Source: Theristus sp. LFF4_11
Taxonomy: Eukaryota > Nematoda > Chromadorea > Monhysterida > Xyalidae
Assembly (NCBI GenBank): GCA_030248135.1
Contig: JASANC010000790.1
Coordinates: 1 to 15,997, forward strand
Direction of reading: 5' to 3'
DNA length: 15,997 nucleotides
The translations under genes and the position numbers were made by a program. This document shows positions 1 through 7,450 of this stretch, piece after piece (position 1 is the first letter of the stretch; the number at the start of each line of letters is the position of its first letter). The notes beneath the pieces were generated by a model. The model made no database searches. It worked only from the letters and a program-made list of their open reading frames with translations, and had not been told where the DNA came from.

Positions 1-920
1 CGGGATAGAGAGAGATGTTATTCGGCCTATCCGAATATCATAATCTGTTCAAAAAGAGCCAATTCGTCACTCAACATTACAGTCCACCTTTTGGCATGCA
101 CAAAAAGAGACACGTGCGATATACCGCAGTTATCCTTAACCAGTTGAAGGGTTCGGTTATTCATCATTTCGACTGATATTTATACCGCATGAAACCAAAA
201 CGAATCAGACAAGTCCAGTGTTGACGCATTATCAGTGAAGGACTGAGAGCTAGCTAGAATGGTATAACGTGGGAAATATGGTTGAAAAAGTACACACACA
301 CACGGTCAAACCGCATCATGCTTGTATATTCGGTGTAATGACGCGCCCGTGGTTACGCGCACTGTACACAGCACATCACAAATCATTCATCATGTATCAT
401 AAATGCTAATGGCTGACTGCTAAATGCTCCGATACGGGTTACGGTAGTTGGCGCACAAAACAGTTAAACTCAATTACAGTAGTAAAGTTCCAGCTATTGG
501 CAAGCCAGTGCGTTTAGTTCTGAGTTAAACTCTTTATAACAGACATGTTTAGCTGAAACGTTCTGACAATTCTAATCTTTTCTTCCGTAATTTGTATGAT
601 TCAGGCATACACAATACATCACAACTGGTTGAACAAAAGGTTACGATGGACATCAGTACACAACTGTGTTCTGTTATTTAAGCTACCTGTACCACCAGTT
701 GTTCCTCAGAAAACTAAGCTGATACACTGTATGATGCATGATCAAATGCAGTCGATAAAACGATCCGAAACTTTTTCGCATTTTTATTTCAGATTTAAGC
801 GACAATTCAAAAATTGACAAAAAGGAATAAATGACAATTAACCCACTCGAATCAAGCAATGGGTTGAGCAGGAGAGTGAAATCGATGGTTAACTACTTGC
901 ATGCTGAAGCAGTGAAAAGA
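1..920. other. 5' flank of the left gene; no gene recognised
   Basis: No supported coding region was found. A 73-codon ORF from 596 has no recognisable features. A short CA run lies at 291-303. An inverted CCAAT box (ATTGG near 495-499) followed about 35 bases later by TTTATAAC (533-540) could be a weak core promoter for the exon starting at 921. ATGs at 598, 831 and 885 would then lie upstream of the preferred start; those at 831 and 885 are in frame with it. This stretch has no counterpart in the right part of the window. Confidence 0.4.
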
Positions 921-965
921 ATGAAGTTCATATTGATTATATTCTGCTATGTACTCATACAACAA
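921..965 (+). CDS. Exon 1: signal peptide
   Basis: The ATG at 921 encodes [15 protein letters not shown], one Lys followed by an 11-residue hydrophobic core, and ends at a strong donor, CAA|GTGAGT (966-971), in phase 0. Exon 2 opens in phase 0, so the join is in frame. I prefer 921 to the in-frame upstream ATGs at 831 and 885 because it puts the hydrophobic segment at the N-terminus and has A at -3. This exon lies outside the duplicated arm, so the link to exons 2-10 is an inference from phase and position. Confidence 0.6.
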
Positions 966-3900
966 GTGAGTTGTTTTTATGTGCTATTTTTTTTCTTTTC
1001 GAAATTGTGTTTGTGAAAAGTGCATTAAAAGAAGTACGTTAAATGCGGGCTTTAAAAAGAAGCTGACTAAGATAATTACCGAGATACTGACCAAGATATT
1101 AGCCAAGAAATACTGACCACGATTTAAAAATTGTGAATCTTGGTCAGTTTTTGTAGTTTGGACTCCATTATGCAACAGACAACATTACAATATGTCACAG
1201 TCCTTATACACCTTTTTGACTGAACGCGACGTCGGATGACGTGACATGCCGGATTGCTCTTTTTTGCTGCATAAACGAGGTTTGATGTGGCGTGACGTGC
1301 CCTGCCGGATATAAATAGAAACACGCTCTAGTTTTGGACTGCAATAGTTCACAGCGCGTCTTAGTTGTTTTTTCAGTGCGTTTTACTAGCCGAGGGCTCT
1401 TAATTGTAGTTTACGGTCTCACGGTCTGCGGGCCGCAAACTCACACAAGCACACAAAACAAGGTCGGAGCTGGCTGCCGCCAGCCAGGAAGTGTGCGCTC
1501 CGCGATGAGCGTTCGTTTTTGCTGGCCTTCTCCACGACTTTGTAAAGCCCATTGGCTTTATATTGGCATTGGCCAAGACAGCTTCGTGTATCTAATAATA
1601 AAACGCAATGAGTTTCAGCTACGCAACAGCCGTGCGCAGACGTACCTCGGCGTTGACATGTCCAACTTTGTCTTCTTCAACGGCACCCTCGTGCCAGCGC
1701 ACCAGTACACGACGAACAGCGCGAACTGCCCGGTGATGGTGGCGACGGACGCGAACAACAGCGTGCTCCTGTACTCCGACGGCAAGTGCACCGCACGGAA
1801 TATCTTTTTTTTTTATTTTAGTCCCGCGTCTCAATGCGCGCATAGATGGGTAAGCAGTCTTATGCACGACACGGAATTCAAAATTGGCAAACGGATCCGA
1901 GTCCCCTAAATAAGGCCGGGTCACTTAGGCTATTCTGAATTACCACATACAGATTGAAACTTCGTTTGGTTTTACGTTCACAACCGCATTATGGAGTCGA
2001 GGGGTCTTAAAGAGAAGATAATAAACAACAATTAAACGACACTTCGTAGCGCAATTGATTTTCGCTGTGAATCAAAGTTGACTCACACAGTATAAGACAT
2101 GATTCAGCCATAGATTTTGTTTTATTTGTTGTTGTTCTGTTGCAAGGTTTATCGCACTACAATTAAAAAAACTTTATAACCATTTTGAAAAAATTCTTAC
2201 CTATTGTAGTGTTGCCAACATTATACCACGTCAAGTTCGAAGGAGTACTGTACAACGTAACACCACAGGGCTTCAACACCACCTTGGTACTGCCGCCTAC
2301 CCGGGTAGGTCTGCATTCTACGCTTACATAAATAAAAATACAGAGTGGCCCAAAAGTCATTAGATTCCAGTTTGATTTTTTCCCTATCAATGATTAACTG
2401 GTTGTGATCAAAATTGGTACACGTAAACTAGAATCTTGGGAAAGCTGAACACAGCTGTGTTTGTTCTCAAAAAAACAAAAGAGCAAATATAATTCTCAGT
2501 CGCTGAAGAAGACGCTGTCGATGTTCGTGTCGACCACACCGGCCTCGTTCGAGCACAACATCAGCTTGATCGCGGCACCCCTGTACCCTGCGGCACCACT
2601 CATCGAACCGCAATGGGCGTTGCCGGGTACCAAGGTCACGGTCACCATCGTCGACATGCTTGGCGACATGCCTGGTATTTGATGATTTGCATTTTAATTA
2701 CTTTCAGCAACTTTACCAATTAGTGTCAGCCATGTTGTTTTTCGACCACCTTCAGAGCACGGAGGGTGTGCTCCCGACCATGGCACACTGCATATTTTTT
2801 GGTGGTGGTGTTACGTTCGTTTGATAGTATCGGTCCGATGAAGACCACCAGATTTGTGCACTGAAAACCATTTCCTTTCACCGGTAGCCAAACAAGATAT
2901 GGAGCGTCAGTTTGGAAAATGTTTAGACGTGATTTTCAGTCTTTGCATAAAGTCAGAAACAAAACAAACAAAACACAAAAAAGGTATTTTTCAGAATGTC
3001 TGCCGGTCTCGTGGAGTCTTGACTTTGACGAGCGTCTGTATAACGACCAGAAAGGGCGATCGATGACGCTGAAGTTCCCGGAGTCTGGCGCGTTCACCGC
3101 TGACTACGATTACTTCACACCGTTCTCGAACGTGAACCTGCGTGCGCTGCCGGTAAGCACGAACGGCACACACACACACACTGGGAGGGAAGCGATTGTC
3201 AACAAAACACACACAATCCAGACAAACACCAGTCCATTGCAGTTCTACGTCGCAAAAGTGCCATCGGACGTCGAGGCGAACACAAGCAGTGTCACCTTGC
3301 CAAACGGCACCCAGTTGACGATGGCTCACCAATCGACCGCCAGCATCGACGGCGTCTGTGGACTGGTCGTGCCGCGAGATGCGAACGTCACGATGCAGTT
3401 TCGCACTTTGCTCAACAGTATGACTTATTATAGTCGCTCTTTTTTACAGTAAAAGTTCTACTGAAATGAACGTTGCTGCCAATGCCTTGCACAGTATAAC
3501 AGGGGTGTGGTCGTTTTTAGTAGCATGACACGTTCGTGTGTCGTGCGTTCAGCAGCAAACGCGCCGATTCTTTTAATCTGTGGTCAGTGTGCAGTCTAAC
3601 TCTAAATTATTGGCTATCAGCTGATTGGTTGGTGATCACGTGACGTATACTTTCTGTACAGGCACTTGTATAATGTTTTTCTATAGCCTCATGCCTACAA
3701 CCGCCAACGCGTGCTGAGAGTATGCAGTGTGACTGTGTATAACAGGGTGCGTGCGTGCAGACGCTAAGCTACCTCGCTTCTGATTGGTAGTTATGGCCGC
3801 GTTGAATTGGCTGGTGTTTATTCTTGACGCAAACTGGTTAATCCGCAGTCACATGACTCAGCCGTGCCCGCAGTGTATTCGGTGTCCGTATTCGCAGTGT

Positions 3901-5532
3901 TGATTATTATGTTCAAGCCGCTGACCAGTTTCTTCTGTATTCAACGTGCCCGTCCGTTTTCTTGTGACGGGCGTGATGATGCGCATATTCGCATTATTCC
4001 CGCAGACAACATCAGCAAGGCATCGGATGTCGCGAGCTACGCGTCGTTTGTGTCGCCCTCGAGCGCGGACGTCTGCTTTGTCGTCGACGACTCGCGGACG
4101 CACAGCAGCGCAGCGTCGGCCGCCGCGTTCTGTCGTACGGCTGGCGCTGGCACGCTCGCGCACTTCGACGACGCCGCCGAGATGAACGGCTTTCTCAGTG
4201 AGTGTTCGAATTATCGATTCATTCGAAGGGGAGGGTACAATTCCAGCCCGCTAATTCCGACCTGAAGAGTTCCGGCCCGCTCATTCCGGCCGAAGAATTC
4301 CGTCCCGAAGAATCCCGGTCCAAAGAATTCCGGCCTGAGATAATTCCAGCCCGAAGGTTTCCCCGGCCCGGAGGATTCCGGCCCGGAGAATTCAGGCCCG
4401 ATGAATTTTCGCCAACAATATTAATCACATTCCAGGTTTTAAACTTCGTTTGAAGATCAAGAGTGCTCATAAAATTTTTAGCAGAAAAGCACTATTTAGA
4501 ATTTTTCTGAATGTGTTTTCGTTCAATTGTATTTTGAAAAAAACGGCTTGTTTTCTGAAAACGATCAAAGAACTCAAAAACAAGTCTGCGTTCTCACAGC
4601 GTGGCTGGCAGCGACGTACACGGCGTCTGGCAGTGTCTGGACTGGCTACACCGATTTGGGCGCCGATGGCACCTGGCTGACCGAGCACGCCGAAGCAGCC
4701 GCCTACCTGCCGTGGGACACCGGTGCGCGTTCTTGGTTTTCTATGTGGCAAAAATAGAAAAAAAATGTTTATTTCGGCTCATTGTGATAATATCTCGCAT
4801 ATCTCTTTGGAAAATGTCGTCTGCGCTGCTGTGCACTGTGCAAAGTGTGCTTTGAACAGCATTCAGCGTGGCATGCCGAACGTGTCAAACGACCAAGCAT
4901 TTTTTCACCCTGACTAATTAAGAAATGCGCGCAGAACGCTGAGAATTAGGGAATTAGGGCGCCCTCCGAAATCCTTGCCATCAATTCTCGACGCCACGAG
5001 GGATTGACTGCTAAGCGTTGCACATTGATCATCAGATTTACCATTAAAATGAAGAAAAAACAAGACATCAGATTTTTTTCAGGAGAACCAAACGGCGGAT
5101 TGAGTGCGGGTTGCGCGGAGCTGATTACGGCGACGGCCAAGCTGCAAGATGTTTCGTGTACGGATGTAAGTGTGGTGCAGAATATGTAGAGTTAATTTTT
5201 CGTGTTGTTCGCGGAACTCTCTCAGTCACCGCACAAGCGGTTCGTAATGACGAAACAAAAAAATCGTCCGTCCTTGAATTCAACTGCATTTCAAAGTTCA
5301 TCAAAAAGTTATGATTGGTCTGTTTTTTTGATCGAATGCCGGATGAGAACAGCAGGTCGCTTTGCAGACGAGCGCACGCATCGCCGCTTGTCGTGTGTCA
5401 CATTGCGCCTCCAATCCGTGCCAGAACGGCGGCACGTGCACGCTCACTGGCTGTCTGACGTACCAGTGCGAATGCTACCACGAATACACCGGCGACCGTT
5501 GTCAAGGTTACTTAATATGCTTCTGTAATTAA
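921..5532 (+). CDS. Secreted C-type lectin-like/EGF protein, ten exons (left copy, intact)
   Basis: The manual splice model is 921-965, 1619-1781, 2210-2304, 2500-2674, 2995-3152, 3243-3417, 4006-4197, 4600-4722, 5083-5165 and 5368-5532. Exon lengths sum to 1374 nt, giving 457 residues plus TAA, and every junction keeps the frame. All introns are GT-AG except intron 2, which is GC-AG. Domains in order: signal peptide 1-15; an unassigned region of about 16-285 with nine N-glycosylation sequons (the ninth at residue 272) and few cysteines; a C-type lectin-like domain (CTLD) about 294-411; an EGF-like domain 416-448; and a nine-residue tail. The CTLD has the [16 protein letters not shown] and EPN motifs and the CAEL...DVSC cysteine pair. 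In this family the EPN motif belongs to the Ca2+-dependent mannose-type sugar site. The product is probably a secreted carbohydrate-binding glycoprotein. The true 3' end is uncertain because a Helitron end lies six bases past the stop. The splice model is unverified by RNA. Confidence 0.78.
1063..1148. repeat. Short tandem plus inverted repeat at the arm edge
   Basis: A unit of about 24-26 bp starting CTGACCAAGATA occurs at about 1063 (CTGACTAAGATA), 1087 and 1113 (CTGACCACGATT). It is followed by an inverted copy, ATCTTGGTCAGT, at 1137-1148. The window's last bases (ACTGACCAAGA) pair with 1138-1148, so the outermost detectable arm pairing falls in this repeat. Confidence 0.6.
1237..1318 (+). 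promoter_or_regulatory. Candidate internal promoter: two TGACGTG sites and a TATA box
   Basis: TATAAATAG lies at 1310-1318. Upstream, TGACGTGACATGCCGGA (1237-1253) and TGACGTGCCCTGCCGGA (1293-1309) form an imperfect direct repeat 56 bp apart, the second copy abutting the TATA box. TGACGTG is the core of CRE-like and ATF6/XBP1-type (UPRE) bZIP sites. The TATA box and both TGACGTG cores are also present in the right arm (TATA at 15817-15825). Transcription start and activity are inferred. Confidence 0.45.
1619..1781 (+). CDS. Exon 2: N-terminal region of the mature protein
   Basis: The exon follows the acceptor TTTCAG in phase 0 and encodes about 54 residues including sequons NGT and NNS and one Cys. 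The end was chosen at ACG|GCAAGT because it leaves the phase (1 base) that exon 3 needs. No GT donor in the exon gives this phase. Reading past it runs into a T-rich tract (1803-1819). A GTAAGC at 1850 is an alternative donor but leaves exon 3 out of frame. Confidence 0.6.
1782..2209 (+). other. Intron 2, probable GC-AG intron
   Basis: It starts GCAAGT (1782-1787) and ends ATTGTAG (2203-2209). The joined codon across it is GTG (Val). The same GCAAGT is kept in the right arm at 15344-15349. Confidence 0.5.
2210..2304 (+). CDS. Exon 3: beta-rich extracellular segment
   Basis: This exon is 2+93 nt long, with sequons NVT and NTT and alternating hydrophobic residues. It ends ACCCGG|GTAGGT in phase 0. 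Another frame is also open, but only this frame connects to exon 4 and carries sequons. The right-arm copy (14831-14925) has the same length and the same bases where I compared them. Confidence 0.65.
2500..2674 (+). CDS. Exon 4: extracellular segment, family unknown
   Basis: The exon lies between AATTCTCAG and CCTG|GTATTT. It encodes 58 residues with sequon NIS and a Pro/Ala-rich stretch, in strongly G/C-ending codons. Its translation is identical in the right arm (14462-14636). I recognise no domain. Confidence 0.72.
2995..3152 (+). CDS. Exon 5: extracellular segment, family unknown
   Basis: The exon lies between TTTTTCAG and CTGCCG|GTAAGC. It encodes about 53 residues, acidic and aromatic-rich, with one Cys near its start. 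The right-arm copy (13985-14142) differs by one Pro-to-Leu change that I can see. Confidence 0.75.
3243..3417 (+). CDS. Exon 6: extracellular segment with three sequons
   Basis: The exon follows a short 90-nt intron that contains a CA run (acceptor CATTGCAG). It ends CTCAACA|GTATGA in phase 1. It encodes 58 residues with NTS, NGT and NVT sequons and one Cys. The right-arm copy (13720-13894) translates identically. Confidence 0.75.
3418..4005 (+). other. Intron 6 with promoter-like motif cluster
   Basis: The intron runs from GTATGA to CCCGCAG. On the + strand it contains ATTGG (inverted CCAAT) at about 3609, 3624, 3783 and 3806, the E-box palindrome TCACGTGA at 3636-3643, and TGACTCAGC (AP-1/Maf-type site) at 3854-3862. 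The motifs persist in the right arm even though that intron has diverged. Any regulatory role is inferred. Confidence 0.4.
4006..5165 (+). CDS. Exons 7-9: C-type lectin-like domain
   Basis: The exons are 4006-4197, 4600-4722 and 5083-5165, joined in phase 1 and phase 1. Exon 7 gives C294 in CFVVDD, then AFC313, GTLA and AEMNGFL, the usual start of the fold (beta1, alpha1, alpha2). Exon 8 gives [11 protein letters not shown] and a PWDTG ending. Exon 9 opens with EPN (377-379) and has C386AEL and LQDVSC401. C313 probably pairs with C411 in exon 10, and C386 with C401. EPN is the mannose-type motif. The second Ca2+/sugar motif, usually WND, reads LQD here, keeping only Asp, so sugar binding may be weakened or altered. 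Confidence 0.82.
4198..4599 (+). other. Intron 7
   Basis: It runs from GTGAGT (4198) to TCTCACAG (4599). The first half is a GC-rich minisatellite and the rest is AT-rich with long A/T runs. The splice joins AEMNGFL to TWLAATY, as expected within a CTLD. Confidence 0.7.
4238..4408. repeat. 15-bp minisatellite (AATTCCGGCCCGAAG-like)
   Basis: There are about eleven degenerate copies of a unit close to AATTCCGGCCCGAAG, with the last bases and occasional indels varying. The + strand reads as repeated EFRPE-like pentapeptides, and the minus strand is also open as a Ser/Gly/Arg/Asn-rich frame. It lies inside intron 7, and splicing without it completes the CTLD, so I treat the reading frames as a by-product of the 15-bp period. 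The right-arm counterpart is at about 12724-12894. Confidence 0.75.
5368..5532 (+). CDS. Exon 10: last CTLD cysteine plus EGF-like domain and stop
   Basis: Acceptor CTTTGCAG, phase 0. C411 closes the CTLD. The EGF module has C416-x4-C421-x5-C427-x9-C437-x-C439-x8-C448 with the usual CQNGGTC and YTGDRC motifs, plus an extra Cys at 432. Reading on gives GYLICFCN and TAA (5530-5532). Alternatively CAAG|GTTACT (after 5506) is a weak phase-1 donor, the standard phase for an EGF exon, and further exons have been lost. The right-arm copy (11601-11765) is the same length and translates identically. Confidence 0.8.
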   Translation, partial: TSARIAACRVSHCASNPCQNGGTCTLTGCLTYQCECYHEYTGDRCQGYLICFCN

Positions 5533-5916
5533 TTAGACTAGCAAATTGACCCGTGCCTACGGCACGGTTAGCTGATAACTACAATTATTATTTTTGAGTG
5601 GATTTTTGCTTTTTGACCTATGCCCACGATCCGGACTAAAAATGCATTGCATTTTGATTTTGAGCTGCTTCAACCAACTGTTGTTGATTTACCACAGAAA
5701 TGAACGTTCATTTTTTAAGCAGTCGTATCCGTCGATGCTTCTACTTTTTGAAAATCATAGCATTTCAGTTTTTTTAAAACAGTGTTTTTTGTCAAGTATG
5801 TGATTTTGCTGATTTTATTGCTGTCGATTCAATCGTAACCTGATTTAGTCACCGTATCACTTATTACTGTGTGGTTTGGTTAATGCTGTTTCAGCATCAT
5901 TCAGAGCCACAGATAC

Positions 5917-6380
5917 TACCGTATTACCCCCATTAACCCCTCCCCCCCACCATTAATCCCCCCCCCCCCCACCAATAAACCCCCACCCCCGACCAGTTTC
6001 CGAATAATCCCCCCCACAAATAATCCCCCATGGGGGTTAATTGGAAACCTGTTTGAAACACATACTCAGCGAATTCAGTGGCTGAATGCAGTGACATTGG
6101 TGAAATTGTGCTACCAAAGGCCCCAAAGGGATGAGTTAATGGTAATTTCATCACAAAAGGCTGTTACAAAAGGAAATCTCTGTGAAAAGTAGAAGTTTCT
6201 GCGACTTTCTTGCCTGCCATGCAAGGTATTTTTGCCATTTTTCAACAAACCCCCACCGCTAAAATTTTTTGTAAATAAACCCCCCCCCCCACCAATAATC
6301 CCCCCCACCAATAAACCCCTACCCCTAAAAGTCGCTGACGTATTAATCCCCCATGGGGGTTTATTGGGGGTAATACGGTA
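5917..6380. mobile_element. C-rich MITE-like element, left copy
   Basis: The terminal inverted repeats are TACCGTATTACCCCC (5917-5931) and GGGGGTAATACGGTA (6366-6380). If the element proper starts at CCGTATTA, the flanking TA is a possible target duplication. Inside are two C-rich arrays built on ACCAATAAACCCCC-like units, each ending in the palindrome CCCCCATGGGGG (6025-6036 and 6348-6359). AATAAA hexamers occur in it (for example 5974-5979 and 6310-6315). No coding sequence; superfamily unknown. Confidence 0.65.
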
Positions 6381-6682
6381 TTTCTCAACTTGCCAATAAT
6401 TTTATAAGAACCGCTGTTTTTTTAATTCAGCGTAATATTCTTTGATCTGCAAGTAACAGTAGCAACACAATCATAACTGCATTGCCATTCAAAATATGAA
6501 AAATAATCTTTTTTAATCACGAACAAACAACTGCCATTTAAAGTATCAAAAAAAAATCTTCTTTGATCAGCGACAATTAACAGCCTCAAAATATCAAAAA
6601 TCAATCTTGTTTCGTTAGCTTTTTCATGTCGTCAAATGTCGTTCAACTACCATTCCTGATCAAAAAATTAAAAAAAACGTCA

Positions 6683-7320
6683 TTTGATCTGCAACAATTA
6701 ACCGATACCGGTTTAAAATATTTTTAAAAAACTAAAAGTAATCTGTTTCAGTCAGCTGCATTTCGCTGTCATTTCTTTTCAGTAAAACAAAAACAATCTT
6801 GTACTATAATCAGCAACAACTATCCCGTTCAAAAAGCAATTTTTCAATCTTTTTAGTCAGTTTCATTTCACTGTCATGACCGTTAAAATGTATAATAAAA
6901 CAATCTTTGATCAGCAACACTCAAATGCTATATATTCCCGTTCAAAATATTAAAAAAATCATTCTCGTTTAAGGTATCAAAAAACAATCTTTTGATGACG
7001 AGCGACAATTAACAGTCATTCCCGCTCAAAGCATCAAAAATCAATCTTTGCTATTCCTGTTCAAAAAAAGTAAAAAAACATGCGTTTGATCAGCAACAAT
7101 TAGCTGATACCGGTTTAAATTACTTGAAAAAATTTAAAGCAATCTGGTTCAGTCAGATGCATTTCGCTGTCATTTCTGTTCAGTATAACAAAAACAATCT
7201 TGTATGATCAGAAACAGCTATCCCGTTCAAAAAGCAATCTTTTAAGCTTTTTAGTGAGTTGCATTTTAATGTCATGACCGTTAAAAGTAGTATAAAACAA
7301 TTTTCGATCAGCAACACCCA
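6683..7320. repeat. Direct repeat, period about 402 bp
   Basis: A block beginning TTTGATCTGCAACAATTAAC at 6683 recurs as TTTGATCAGCAACAATTAGC at 7085. The copies share GATACCGGTTTAAA, GCATTTCGCTGTCATTTC, TATCCCGTTCAAAAAGCAAT and TGTCATGACCGTTAAAA in the same order. A third, more diverged copy lies at about 9290-9510. It appears to be internal sequence of the Helitron-like family. Confidence 0.7.
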
Positions 7321-7450
7321 ACTGCTTCGTTCAAAATTCCCGTTCAAAATTTTTAAAAAAACCTCTTCTGATCAGAATCATTCAGCTGTTACTCTCATTA
7401 AAAAATTAGTCGATTGTATGTGGACCGTTCCACTGCTTCGCTGACGATCA

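Larger units (their letters stand above)
966..1618 (+). other. Intron 1, containing the outer edge of the repeat arm
   Basis: The intron is bounded by GTGAGT (966) and TTTCAG (1613-1618). It holds an ~24-bp repeat cluster (1063-1148), the outermost base pair of the inverted repeat seen here (1138) and a TATA-box region. The last 285 bases stay open in the frame of exon 2, with ATGs at 1334 and 1505, so a transcript starting inside the intron could encode a different N-terminus. Confidence 0.55.
1138..6616 (+). repeat. Left arm of a giant inverted repeat
   Basis: It pairs with 10517-15997. Paired coordinates sum to 17133 at the inner edge, 17132 over exons 8-9, 17136-17137 over exons 4-6 and 17135 at exon 3 and the outer end, so the differences are a few small indels. 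The inner edge is exact: 6615-6616 (TT) pair with 10517-10518, and 6617 does not pair. The outer edge is set by the window end, so the arm is at least 5.48 kb. It contains gene exons 2-10, a Helitron 3' end and a MITE-like element. Confidence 0.95.
5538..7450 (-). mobile_element. Helitron-like non-autonomous element, left copy
   Basis: On the minus strand the 3' end reads as a 7-bp stem hairpin, CCGTGCC-GTA-GGCACGG (+ strand 5551-5567), nine bases, then CTAG (5538-5541), followed by host T. That is the hallmark Helitron 3' terminus: a GC hairpin shortly before CTRR with an A|T target. The body extends to higher coordinates and is AT-rich, with recurring motifs such as GATCAGCAACAATTAAC and CATTCCCGTTCAAA. 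A MITE-like element is nested at 5917-6380. The 5' TC end was not found, so the far boundary is approximate. No RepHel coding sequence is visible. Confidence 0.62.

Noticed and set aside
596..817. 73-codon ORF upstream of exon 1
   Set aside because: No domain, signal peptide or splice context, and no counterpart elsewhere in the window; length is within chance expectation.
1803..1849. Small exon between the T-rich tract/TTTTAG and the GTAAGC donor
   Set aside because: It can be read in frame but leaves exon 3 in the wrong phase, and the GTAAGC donor is absent from the right arm. Kept only as an alternative.
2991..3332. 113-codon minus-strand ORF, mirrored at 13805-14146
   Set aside because: It lies antisense to exons 5 and 6. 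Its openness follows from the G/C-ending codon bias of the real exons.
4202..4470. ORFs with EFRPE-like repeats on + and Ser/Gly/Arg repeats on -
   Set aside because: Produced by the 15-bp minisatellite inside intron 7; removing it joins the two halves of the lectin domain in frame.
5933..6311. Glycine-rich minus-strand ORFs
   Set aside because: They are translations of the poly-C arrays of the MITE-like element; homopolymer lengths differ between arms and would break the frame.
6422..6604. 60-codon ORF present identically in both arms
   Set aside because: Identity reflects the inverted duplication of Helitron body sequence, not selection on a protein; no recognisable features.
6400..7440. 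Regularly spaced repeats considered as a CRISPR array
   Set aside because: Units are degenerate and of variable length, with similar spacers, in eukaryotic Helitron-like DNA; no cas genes.
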